This document shows, piece by piece, positions 50,112 through 61,300 of a DNA stretch of 64,000 nucleotides. The position numbers were made by a program, and so were the translations under genes. The stretch lies in contig OU744725.1 of the NCBI GenBank assembly GCA_916613615.1, forward strand, positions 9,716,708 to 9,780,707. The letters are read 5' to 3'. This stretch comes from Steromphala cineraria (lineage: Eukaryota; Mollusca; Gastropoda; Trochida; Trochidae). The notes beneath the pieces were generated by a model, which did not search any database, was not told the origin of the DNA, and saw nothing but the letters and a program-made list of their open reading frames with translations. Numbering within the stretch: position 1 is the stretch's first letter; every line of letters starts with the position of its first letter.

Positions 50112-50530
50112 GAGCCATTGGCTCTGTAGCTGATCAGGCTTTACATTTGATTTTGCTTTAGGGTGTGGCTAATGTGGTTCCCCTGTTAGTAGCGACCACA
50201 GGGTTAAAAATCTACATTATTAATCCTCACTAGTCAAGGAGTCTATACACAAAGTTACAGCTTTCTAGGCTTTATATGCTTATGGAGAAGAAGATGAAAA
50301 TAGGGGTTAAGGTCATGGCCCCTGTGGCCCTTTTTAGGGACAAAAGGGCTACCAAAGCTACAATTAATAATCCTTTCTAGCCAAGAAGTCTGTACACAAA
50401 GTTGCAGCTTTCTAGGCATTATGCTTCTGAAGAAAAAGATGAAAATATACTTCTGAAGAAAAGGATGAAAATATGTTTTTCGGGTGTGGCCCCTATGGCC
50501 TTTATATCAATACGGATAAAATTTTAATAT
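50112..50530 (-). repeat. GAGCCATTGGCTC hairpin-ended repeat with internal tandem units, copy 1
   Basis: It starts with the 13-bp palindrome GAGCCATTGGCTC (50112-50124). Imperfect units of roughly 120-170 bp follow (ACTAGTCAAGGAGTCTATAC, GCTTTCTAGGC, AGAAGATGAAAAT). A copy in the opposite orientation lies at 55150-55690, and a short piece near 41400. Hairpin ends are seen in Helitron-type elements, but this is only a suggestion. Confidence 0.6.
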
Positions 50531-51010
50531 TGTCATAAATACACGCACCTTTGCCATAAACCTCGACTATACATCCATTTGACACATGATGGCTATCATT
50601 GCCAGGCAGCTACCCCACACGTGAATAGAGAATTTTATTATGCGGGTTGACTGTACACATAAGAGTCAAAATAGACAAGGTTTTAATCTCTGTTTTCAAT
50701 TTAATTCCGTTTGGGTTTTCGTTTGGCGAAGTTTTACAAAATGCATCAAACAGAATGTTGAACATTTCATGACTTGATCTGCTTCTTCTGGGAGAAATGG
50801 GACAAATAAGTGCGAATCCGTCCTTGAGTCTATTGTAGAGGGGAAGGTTTTTTATTCTGTAAAAATTATTAAAATATTCATTACATGAAAATTTCTATTT
50901 CTCAGTTCAGAACAATGTGTTTAGATGGCAACATGACACTTTACACCACCTTGCATGAAGACGAAACAGGGCAGCGACAAAGATGACAATTCTCGCCAGA
51001 CGATTGCCAA
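50531..51010. other. Non-coding spacer
   Basis: Apart from a short piece resembling the right end of the 21905-22265 MITE family (ACATTTCATGACTTGATCTG near 50763), nothing was recognised. Confidence 0.4.
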
Positions 51011-51225
51011 GGTGAAGTGAGGTGAGGTGATCTGGGGTTTAACGCCGCTTTCAAGAGTATTTCACTTATATCGCGCCTGCTAGTATTATTGCAGAGAGAA
51101 AGCCCGCAACACCAATGTGGCTTTGCATTGCGGTGAAACCTGCGAGCATCGGCTGGAACTAGCGAACCATGGGTGGTACTGCGCTGTAATTCAATGTAGC
51201 ATTGCCCCCAAACCTAACTGCGTGT
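51011..51225 (-). mobile_element. tRNA-derived SINE, copy 3, head-truncated
   Basis: Body and GGTGAGG tail match copies 1 and 2 (AAGCCCGCAACACCA, GCGAGCATCGGCTGGAACTA). The tRNA-like head is missing, as expected for a 5'-truncated retroposed copy on the minus strand. Confidence 0.85.
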
Positions 51226-52333
51226 CAAGTCAAGTAAATGAGAGAAAAAGGAAATAATTATTCAGATTGTGATGTCCTGATCAGTAAACTTGGATGATGA
51301 TTTCTGATGAATGAAAACTTCAAGAATTCAAAGATAGGTTCAGTCTTTGATATTCAACTACCAATTGTAAATTGAACCCCAGTTATTTCCTGAGAATGTC
51401 AAATATTTTGATATTTGATTTTAGGTATTGCGAGTGAGTTAGCTGGAGTTTAAGGTGTTGTCAGCAGTTTTTAGCTATTTAGCACGTGTGTGTTGCCATT
51501 CAAAAGAGTAGACAGATCAGGAAGAAAGGGATTGAGGGAGTGAGTGAGTTGGTGTTGAACGTGTTTTGAACACTATTGCAGTTATTTAACACTTGAGAAA
51601 GGGATCGAAAGGATGAGGGGAAAAGACGGAAAGGCATAGTGAGAGATAGAAAGCAGGTCTTAGGGGGATTCACATTTGGTATGGCTTCTATCTGTTTACC
51701 TGTCCACCTTGGCTGACCCTACTAGCAGCATGGACCAAGGATGGCCGAAGCACATAAACCACCACACCATCAATTTTAATTAATATTGGTAATTACTACA
51801 TTTAAATAAAATTTAATTTAAGTAAAATGGAGTTTTAAAAAAGGCACAAATAGTGATATAATGATTTGAACATAACTTTTCTTAGCGTAAAGTTTCTCCG
51901 TTTGAGCTAAGTTAGTCCTACGATAATGTTTATATAAAGACTCTTAATGACTTTCCAATAAGAGCGTTTCAAAAATCTAGACTAATTTTAAGTGTCAACT
52001 AAAATTGTACATTAAATCTAACTATAGATTTCCAATTGTATTACATTGAGAGTATGTCTTACATTATAATTATCCAATTATCATGGGGATGTGGATATTG
52101 GAATGACCTAAGTCAGCCTCTTCGTGAACAATAACTTAAAAAACCTTAGGTCTCACTAATTGAACTTGTTATTTGGAACAAACAGCCGATGTAGAAATGC
52201 TTTATCTTAAAGTTCCTCGTACCTTTGCTTTCTGTCCATTTTGAAACGAAACTTGGCATGCGGATCAATCAGCACGTGAAGATGAGTCAAATTCTGAGAT
52301 GATTAATTTTGGCAGTTTCAATGAGAAAGTAAA
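51226..52333. other. Non-coding spacer
   Basis: No gene or bounded element was seen. A purine-rich stretch (GAGGGAGTGAGTGAG near 51535) is present. Confidence 0.4.
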
Positions 52334-53005
52334 GCCCTTTTTACATGCGCACGTTTACTCCTAGGAGTATATTTACTCCTAGGAGTAAATATACTTACAG
52401 GGAGTAAACGTGCCATGTAAACAGCCCAAAACAGATTTACTTACAGGAGTATATTTACTCCTAGGAGTTAAATACTCCACCCCTAGAGGTAAAGTAAAAG
52501 TATATTTACTTTTACTCCTGTGAGTATCCTGTCATTTTCTATAGTATTGGCATAGGTGAATGATTAGGTTGAGGTAAATGACTTGAATTTATATAGTTTT
52601 TAAACACTATTATTGTGTTTTCATCAATAATAACTAACATTCAAGATTATTCTTTTTAACTGGTCGAGAGCATGTTTCCTAATGAAGGAAATGTGGTGTT
52701 TTTATGTTGGTGTCATTCTTTTAAAACCGAAAACCAGCTGCGTTCACTCCTTTTACACTAGAAGTTGATTGACCAAACAAAATCTATGGTAAAATTGTGT
52801 TAAATGCTTCTCTGCCTCAAGATTTCCATTTCACACATTGAATTTTCTATGAAAAAATATATTTTTACTGTAAGTAAATCATGATATACTTAAGGGTCCT
52901 TAAATTCCAATGGAACGTAAAGTAAATATACTTTTACTCCTAGGAGCAAAAATACTCCTAGGAGTAATTATACTCTCAGGAGTGAAGTGCGCATGTAAAA
53001 AGGGC
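52334..53005. mobile_element. 672-bp element built of CTCCTAGGAG palindromes
   Basis: The ends are inverted copies: GCCCTTTTTACATGCGCAC (52334-52352) and GTGCGCATGTAAAAAGGGC (52987-53005). Next to both ends, multiple copies of the perfect palindrome ACTCCTAGGAGT and variants, separated by AATATA or AAATATACTT, form nested hairpins. The middle (about 52550-52850) is ordinary AT-rich sequence. No clear target duplication was found (flanks AAAGTAAA and ATAAGTCA). Non-autonomous; superfamily unknown. Confidence 0.7.
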
Positions 53006-53488
53006 ATAAGTCATCTACTACAAGTTCATTTTGTTTTCGTATCCAATCAAAGTGTAATTTGATTACTCTCCATTGCCAAAATACTGTATCTTTGATCCAA
53101 GATCATGTCAGTTAATGAGGATGTAATTTTAATCGAAGCCTTGAAGATGTTTCTGAACCAGAATCTTCCCGATTTAGGTCATGTGGTGATTGATGATTTA
53201 GACTAAGAATCTTATTGCAGTATGGCGTCTGTTGTGATAGTTGCCGGCCATAAACTTCCTAAATTGGATTTTCCCTGGTGAATGTCTGTGCGAAGTTGGT
53301 TATTGAACTTTTCACATTCGGATCAGAGATTAATTTTCTCCAAGAGGGGAGAAACCAGGTGTAGATATTGTACATGTGACAACGTTATAAATGTGCTGTT
53401 CTGCAGATGGCTATTTAAACAGTAAATTTCATAGTACTCGTTCCCAACTGACGTTTTATGTTAGATTGGAAGGGGCTCGACAGATATA
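53006..53488. other. Non-coding; last recognisable part of duplication copy B
   Basis: 53150-53290 is the partner of 26190-26300. Weak similarity may reach 53430. No gene. Confidence 0.45.
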
Positions 53489-53490
53489 TA

Positions 53491-54176
53491 CTGAACATCT
53501 TTGAAAACGCACCATCTGTAAATTTGAATTATGGTTATATTATTAGTTTTAGAATATAAATGAAGGAAATGTTACTAATAACACAAAAGACCAATAAAAA
53601 CGACATATAGCCGAGAACGGATTGCCCGAACACATCATCGAACAAATTACATGAAAACAACAAAATGCATGCACAACACACAGGTACAGCACAAATTGCA
53701 TGCGGAAAACATGCTGAGTCGGGGTATAAATTACCGTCAGCATGAAATCATCCTCATTTCAGCTGTACCTGTCAAAGTAAAGTTTATTTTGCAATGCCAA
53801 GATTGTCAGCAGAGGAACGAGAACGAGCCTTGGGCATGTTGCAGGTTGGCACATCAATGTGACAATGCTTTGCAACAAGAGTGGAATGGAATTCCTCAGA
53901 ACATTATTCAGAGGTTCATCCGCTCAATGAGGAGACTGGTGCACAGCCTGTGTTGCTGTTAACGGTGGTCATACACGTTACTGACTTTCCATTTTGACAC
54001 CACCCTTTCTTTCATGGTCAACTGAATTAAAACTTCACCGTTTTGTTTGATTTGTTCTTGTTTCTTTTCTTTACCAAACATTGGTCTACAAACGTATGGC
54101 CAATATACACGGATTGCTCGCTTATGCTCTTGGAAATCCAAATTATTAAAGGTGGTGCGTTTTCAAAGATGTTTAG
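53491..54176 (+). mobile_element. Internally deleted Tc1-like transposon with TA target
   Basis: Terminal inverted repeats CTGAACATCTTTGAAAACGC (left, from 53491) and its near-complement at the right end (to 54176) are flanked by TA on each side (53489-53490 and 54177-54178), as expected for Tc1/mariner. At about 690 bp it is less than half the usual autonomous size. Only the two ends of the transposase frame remain. Confidence 0.8.
53794..53984 (+). pseudogene. Tc1 transposase remnant: N-terminus joined to C-terminus
   Basis: 53794-53862 reads MPRLSAEERERALGMLQVGT, then SM and a stop: the first residues of a Tc1 transposase. 53867-53984 then reads ALQQEWNGIPQNIIQRFIRS and, after a one-base frame change, NGGHTRY and a stop: the normal C-terminal end. 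The DNA-binding and whole DDE catalytic region are deleted between them, so no active enzyme can be made. Confidence 0.8.
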
Positions 54177-54178
54177 TA

Positions 54179-55149
54179 TATATTTTGTGTATTGACTAAT
54201 ATCAATTGATTCGTGGACATAAACTAGTCCGCAACGAAGGCTTGAGAACCCTCTTATAGTTCCTAACACATATGATAATTAACAGCTATCAATGTTGCCG
54301 ATTAAGCCCAAAAACATCAAATATTGAGGAAAATTAGGTTTGACAATGTTACTTCATAATATGATATCAAAGCCATTGTTCGATAAGTTTGTTGCCTGTG
54401 TAGCAATTGTATACTTAAACTTAAGATTACAATTTTAGCTCCAAGGTTTTCTATTATACAAACGGAATGATGTACAGTTACATTGACATTTACACTACAT
54501 TGGATTAATTTGTTGTGACCGTTTTTCCCTCGATGTGTTTATCAATAATTTATTTAGCTTTAATCTTCGTATCGTCTTTGTGACCTTAACTAATACATAT
54601 AGTTTTTTTGTAATGCTTGATATTGTTGTAATTTAAATCGATATTAAAATGAATGAGTAATACTAATTTAAATTGATAATGTTTAGTTTGTTTTTCATGA
54701 CTTCTGATTATTTACAAACGTATTGACATCCTGATAAATGTGAAAATAATACTTTGAAAAGTTGTTTTCAGCATTAACAAACACGTAGAATGTATATCTG
54801 TGTGGAAAAACATGTGCATAAAATAAAATTAATGTAAATAACTAATATATTCTGCTGATCACAAAAACTTAATGGTTTGATGAAAGATTTTCTCGAATAG
54901 ATGATCATCAAGCTGAGACAGTTCTAAAAAGTAAAAGTTGCATCTATGACGACAGATGACATGAATCCATACTCGAGGGTAAGAATTGCAATGATATTAT
55001 TCACTACATCTTGTCTATGAGTGTTGGGCAGAAGGAAGTGAATATGCTTAGCTTCGGAACGAGCTTGTGTTGAGTTTGAGGTTGAGGGTTACGTAATTAT
55101 AAAAAGTAATGTCACATGTTAAAGTATAAGGTCGTACCTTGTTTATCCA
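54179..55149. other. Non-coding spacer
   Basis: AT-rich sequence with no supported exon or repeat boundary. Confidence 0.4.
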
Positions 55150-55690
55150 AATAGCCTTTTAAAACATGTCATGGTGTCCGGCGTCCGTCCGTCCATCCCG
55201 TCCGTAAACTTTGTGGAATTTTGACTTCTTCTCCAGAACCATAATGCCTAGAAAGCTTGGTGCACAAACTCCTTGGCTAGTGAGGATTGTAAATTGTAGC
55301 TTAGGTGGCCCTATGGCCCATAATAAGGGTAATAGGGGCCACGCCCTTAAAACCTATTTTCAACTTCTTCTTCAGAACCATACGGCATAGAAAGCTGGCA
55401 GTTTGTGTACAGACTTCTTGACTAGTGAGGATTGTAAGTTGTAGCTTTGGGGGTTTGTGGCCCCTAATAAGGGCCACAGAGGCCAAACCCTTACAGCCTA
55501 TTTTCATTTCTTCCCCAGAAGCATAGGGTCTAGAAAGCTGAAATATTGTGTAGACTCCTTGACTAATGATCTTAATTGCAGCTTTGATGGCCCTGTGACC
55601 CCTAATGAGGGCCACACCCTATAGATCTATTTTCGTTTTCTTCTTCTTCTTCTTCTAAAGCCTGATAAGCTATAGAGCCAATAGCTCTAT
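55150..55690 (+). repeat. GAGCCAATAGCTC hairpin-ended repeat, copy 2 (opposite orientation)
   Basis: About three units of 125-140 bp (AGAACCATA..GCCTAGAAAGCT, ACTAGTGAGGATTGTAA, GGCCC(T)AATAAGGGCCAC) end at the palindrome GAGCCAATAGCTC (55675-55687). GTCCGTCCGT occurs at the left end, as in other repeats here. Minus-strand open frames through the units are by-products. A TTC tract lies at 55638-55657. Confidence 0.6.
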
Positions 55691-57066
55691 TTTTCTCAAG
55701 CACCTTATTGGTAGGGTGAATTAGATATTTAGAAAAGCAGAGAGGAGAAAAACAATTGATCAGTCTATAATTTATCATTGGCATTTAGCGAAATGTTTTA
55801 TAGGAGACTATCAAATTGCAAGGAAGTTATCAATCAAACATTGACATGCAGACAAATACACAGTAAAAGTTATGTTTAGGCTTCAGCTTGAGCCAACGTA
55901 TCAACCCATTATATGAAATCCTAGTTAATGTCCAGGGACATCATTGCAATGGCAACACATTAATAACAACACAATCGTTCATCTGACACTGCACTTAGGC
56001 TGTCAACATTACCTCTCAAATGTGTTTGTTTTTCATTATTCAAAATGTCACAGAACAATATTTCACATTCAAATAACAATTTACAGTTACATGTTGAATA
56101 TCAGTGTCACTATGTGTTACGATCAGGATCTGTATCCTTGTGTTCTTGAGTCACATACGTTATCAATAGCATCAGCTTAACGTTTTACTGTAAGTGCTGA
56201 CTTTGATAGAAAGCAAAAATTGTATAACTAATCGGTTTAGTAACGTGACAATATCTAAGTAAAAAGTCGTAATGTTTATTGATAGCACATTTATTGTTGG
56301 AAAGTTATGCGTTCAAAAGTTGTGTAAATGGTTAACCGCCACTCCTGTACTATGGTTCAATTTCTTGTTAACACTACGCATATTTCACGTACAGTTGCAG
56401 ATTATGCTGGCGAGATTGTCGGTGTGACTTGTTCAAGCGGGATACCAACTGTAAGATGTCATCATACAATTTCCACATTGAAATAAAATGGAAATTAATA
56501 ATTTCGATACAAAATTTAAACTAACCTCACCGTAATTTTGTTTTCGTGGTTAATGATGTAAAAATGTAAAAAAACGTCACTAGTCAGGGAAAACATGTGC
56601 CTGCACGGAGGATGTCAATTTCATCTTGTGATGCACGGACTTCATGTATGGCATCTTTTATAACTTCACGTGCTGCACACAACCCAATATAACGTGGTTT
56701 CAAGCAAGTTGGGAAATAGAGAATCTCACCCAAGTGTCTTCTGATATCAAATATAGCACACGAGTTGATAAAAGTAATAAATATACGAGGCTTGCCGAGG
56801 ATATTTTACTTTTATCAACGAGTGTTGATATATTTGATATCAGAAGACAGGAGGGTGAGATTCTATTTATCATTCAAAATCATGACGTCATGTATTTTCT
56901 GTTTAAAGAGCATTGTTCAAAATCTACTGTCAAAGTAAATTATACTCTATTTACTGTTTTATGAAATTTATTTGTCACCCCCCCCCCCCCCATGAAAAGA
57001 CTCGAAAATATGCTGTAACGATTACAAGGAACTAATAAAACTTGTCATGATTTGTATTAAGTAATA
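55691..57066. other. Non-coding spacer with one hairpin element
   Basis: No gene is supported. A C-homopolymer lies at 56978-56991. The hairpin 56715-56868 is listed separately. Confidence 0.4.
56715..56868. repeat. About 150-bp imperfect palindrome (hairpin MITE)
   Basis: AGAATCTCACCC..GTCTTCTGATATCAAATAT on the left is mirrored by ATATTTGATATCAGAAGAC and GGGTGAGATTCT on the right. The loop contains ACGAGGCTTGCCGAGG. The 106-codon frame across it is probably chance. Confidence 0.75.
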
Positions 57067-57430
57067 TTAAAGGGGCAGTAGCACGTTTTTAAGGGGAATA
57101 TAAGATGATGTCAGGAAAATGAAAATTAATGGTTCCAATTGAAAGATAATGTATTTAAACTAAATGAAGCAGTAATAACTCAAATATATAACGTAAATTT
57201 AAGCCATGCGATTCCTTTTTCTTACACAAAATGAATTAAAGGTGTTCACACAAAATGGCCGCCAATGGCTTTTATGTGAATCTTCATACTTTGTCCTCTG
57301 ACTATGGATGATTGGCTTGTGTTATGAGATTTGTGACACTGTCAAAATAATACATTTAGCATTAACTTACTATTATCAGTGAAATATTTAAAATCTAAAA
57401 TTATCAAAAAACGTGCTACTGCCCCTTTAA
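57067..57430 (+). mobile_element. TTAA MITE (GGGGCAGTAGCACG family), copy 9
   Basis: Full length with TTAA at 57067-57070 and 57427-57430. It lies outside the recognised duplication, about 0.95 kb downstream of the tetraspan gene's stop codon. Confidence 0.9.
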
Positions 57431-57771
57431 GTGTTGCAAATATGAAATCATGATGACGTCGCATTTACTAGAGAATGTTTTAGTGGTATGCATATGACAT
57501 CATGAACTACGTCACTTGCCATTGAATCAGTTAACCTGATGATTACTATGTTGTGGAACTAGTTGATAATGAACATGTCAAGATTAAACCTCAGTCTGGT
57601 ATTTTCAAAGAATATTTAACAAATAAACATTTAACTATTACACACGCACACAGAACATGATGTTAAAACAATCCAGTTGAAACGTGTTACTTCTGGTAGT
57701 AATTTTATTAATGTCCTTTCGACTTGATGAAGAAAAGTACACACTCGGTCAGCACTGAGAAGTGAAGCCAT

Positions 57772-58180
57772 TCCTCGGCACTGAGTGGGAAAAGCCTTGC
57801 TACGCCATTATTTCCTCGGCACTGAGTGGGAAATGCCTTGCTACGCCATTATTTCCTCGGCACTGAGTGGGAAAAGCCTTGCTACGCCATTATTGCTACG
57901 CCATTATTTTCTCGGCACTGAGTGGGAAATGCCTTGCTACGCCATTATTTCCTCGGCACTGAGTGGGAAAAGCCTTGCTACGCCATTATTTCCTCGGCAC
58001 TGAGCTACGCCATTATTTCCTCGGCACTGAGTGGGAAAAGCCTTGCATCGCCATTATTTCCTCGGCACTGAGTGGGAAAAGCCTTGCTACGCCATTATTT
58101 TCTCGGCACTGAGTGGGAAAGCCTTGCTACGCCATTATTTCCTCGGCACTGAGTGGGAAATGCCTTGTTACGCCATTATT
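57772..58180 (+). repeat. 41-bp tandem array, about ten units
   Basis: Unit TTCCTCGGCACTGAGTGGGA followed by AAAGCCTTGCTACGCCATTAT. Starts such as 57781, 57822, 57863 and 57918 show the 41-bp period plus occasional 14-bp gains and one shortened unit near 58000. It ends about 200 bp beyond the stop codon of the gene on the minus strand. Confidence 0.9.
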
Positions 58181-58288
58181 AAGCCTTGTTGATAAGTTTT
58201 ATAAATGATAATTTGTAAATGTACAGTGTCTCTTAGAATACATTAAATTTATTTGTACTATATTGTAAAACTTGTAACAGTAAAGTGT

Positions 58289-58294
58289 TTTTAT
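58289..58294 (-). terminator. Polyadenylation signal AATAAA of the tetraspan gene
   Basis: TTTATT on the plus strand gives AATAAA on the minus strand, about 90 bp after the stop codon at 58383-58385. This is a reasonable 3' UTR length. Confidence 0.55.
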
Positions 58295-58382
58295 TATGTC
58301 ATTTATACAAAAATCAAAATGGCGGCCGGTTCACTGTGAGTGGCCACTTGAAGTCGATTGAAGGTCACAGTCTGGTTCATTA

Positions 58383-61300
58383 TTAGTCGTCGGTCTCCTC
58401 TCTGCATTTACATGGGTATAATGCCTTCGCTGCAGCCAATGCTACTACCAAGGTAGAAATCCACATAATCACCACGCACCAAATACCTATTGTGTACACA
58501 CTCGGATCTTCACATGTCAATGTTGCCACAAATCGAGTGCCTGGAATGATAGAAAGCGATCACTCTCATTCCTTTGTGTAACATTGTTACATTAATAGCG
58601 TTGAATACATAATCAAAATATACCATAACCAATGCATTCACTCCCCACAGAGGCAGATCAAGTCATGTTACGTTGATTTAGCCTCTGTTATATTACGCCG
58701 AAATCACTGGGTTCCGGCAGTTTCCCATAGCGGAAAAATATTGCATCACAATACATTTGAATTTCTTTATCAAACTAGATTAGTGTTTGCGGGACACCGC
58801 AAAAACAGAGCAGCCCCGAAACTTGGGGTTTCGCCTTACCCTGTTCCGCCTTCTACAAGCCTCAGCATATTGGGCATTTTCTTGTGACCTTGACGTTTGA
58901 CACTCAAGGTCACGCAATCAAAGAATACATTTCATTGAAAATAACATTCATGTATCGAATTAAAGTGTTTAAAGTTAAAATAATCCATTTTCTCAATATT
59001 TGTTGACCTTGCTGTTACCTTGACCTTTGACAATTCGTACCCAAAACCTTTCCAAAATTTTGTACTTCTCAAGAGATAATATATACAAAATTTAAACTTC
59101 ATAGCACAAAAACTTTTCAAGTTATCGCGTTTACAAGGAATCGTGACCTTGACCTTTGACCTTGAAAGTGAACATGTCATTCTAAGTCCCCAGAGGTGTA
59201 AACACTTATACATGTTTATGAGTTCTGAAAAGCTTAATGGGATAAAGTTATATCCAAATTAGTTGCACATTGTAATAACACAAATCTCATGACCTTGACC
59301 TTTGACCTTCAAGGTTACACAACACTTTTCATTGAGTATAACAATCATCTATTGATTAAAAGTGTTCATAGTTAAGATAAAGCATTTTCGCAAAATCATG
59401 CTAAAGTCGTGACCTTGCTGTGACCTTGACCTTGAACAGATTGTAGCGAAAACCTTTTCAAAATTTTTTACTCTTTCAAGGATGATACATACCAAGTTAG
59501 AGCTTCATAGCACAACAACTTTTCAAGTTATCGCGTTTACAAGGAATTTTTTAGTGATTTTATAGCTTGTGACCTTGACCTTTGACCTTGAAAGTGAACA
59601 TGTCAAAATCGTTCCCCCGAGGTATAAGCAGTAAGTTATGAATTCAAGTTCGGGAAAGTTTAGTAGAAAAAAGTTATAGCCATTAGTATGTGCGCGGCGG
59701 ACGCGGCGGCGGCGGAAACTGCACAAAACCTGATAGCAGCCCCGTCCTTAGACGGGGCTGCTAATGACAAGGCTGCTCGCATGGAAAGGGTGGTTCATGT
59801 CACAATGCCTTTGCCTTGTTTCAGTAGCCTCCAATCAGACATCTCCCATTCTATCCCACAAAGTCGGCGTAATATTATAAGAGAGGCTAAATCAACATGA
59901 CTTGATCTGTCTTTTCCTCTGTGGGAAGAGAATGTAACACTTGGGGAAGGTACTACAAAGAGGTTTGAGTGTTAAATCGAAAATTAGTGATGTTACAATG
60001 TATTATTTTGAATCACGGACTATCAATCATTGTCAAAATGTGTATGATGTAAACGTTGGAGATTTATGAATAATAAAGATACAACAGAATAAGAATATGA
60101 TTGTTGACAGTGGAATGTTTCAGTTTCTTTGTTATTTTGTTGCTATTTTTTTAAAACATGGATACGTGAAATATAATACATTTCATTGTCATTGTACAGG
60201 ATAAATGATGATACTTTAAGATGTGTATAGTTCGTTTAAACAAAACTTCCATATTGTGTTTTATAGAAATACATGTTTAAAATTGAAAACCAATTTACAA
60301 AATATTGACGATCATAAAACAGATAGGAAGATATTCTGTCTTACACTGTTAACGTGAGGACAAGTGCACACCAACAGAACAGAACGGGTCACGTTACGAT
60401 TATTTCTATTTCATTGTGACCAGTGTATGAATATGTAAGTTAATTATTTGATTTTATAATTTATGTGATACTCACATGCAATCAAACAGATCGTGAAGAA
60501 TATAGACAGTGTAATAAAAACTGTTTGAAATATGTTGACGTGGATCGGTAAGCCAATCCTGTACTTCAGTAGGAACCATATAGGCAGTGTGATAGTGATA
60601 AAACCCTGAGCTGCAAGGGTTATTGGGACTGCGGGCCCGGCTGAACACCTCTCCAAATAAACAAACCCTGAAATAGCATAGTAATTACCTTTTGAATTAG
60701 TCAATAAACAAGTGTCATTAATTAATTAATTATTTATTCTTTAATTAGTAAGGATAATATACTTCAACTTTTGTATTGGACTTTTTGAGGACCCACAAGG
60801 TAACTCTTTAAGAAATGTTCTTAGTCTTATCTCATTTGTACACGTTTGTTAACGTTAAAAGGTGTACAAAATACAAAATAAACCAATGACCTGAAAAATA
60901 AGTTTGACATTTGACTTCAAGAGAAATACACTTACCTACAGTTATCATTGCCGCTGACGCAAATACGGCAAATATACAAAGTACATTGTGGAATACTGAA
61001 ATTAAACAAGAAAATATATTGGAGTCATTGAACTTTTCGATAAAGAGAATTTGCAGTAAATAGAGAACTTCTGAACACAATCTATATAATACGTATAATA
61101 TAAATGAAACTTTTACATACATATTTGTTTTGAACACATGATTACCTACTTGTTATATATTTCGTGGTTTTGAAATTTAGATATTATCTCAAACTTAACA
61201 GTTATTATCGATTTCCTGATTGCACACTGATGTTATTTTAAGAAAACTGTACTGAGTATATCTGATATATCTTACATGCCGTGTCGTTTTATGTGAACAA

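Noticed and set aside
55301..55615. 104-codon minus-strand frame with internal repetition
   Set aside because: Formed by repeat units of a hairpin-ended interspersed element.
56644..56964. 106-codon frame across 56.6-57.0 kb
   Set aside because: Runs through a hairpin MITE on both arms; no conserved motif.
59523..59726. Minus-strand frame reading into CGC-rich sequence
   Set aside because: Part of the nested TGACCTTGACCT repeat in an intron.
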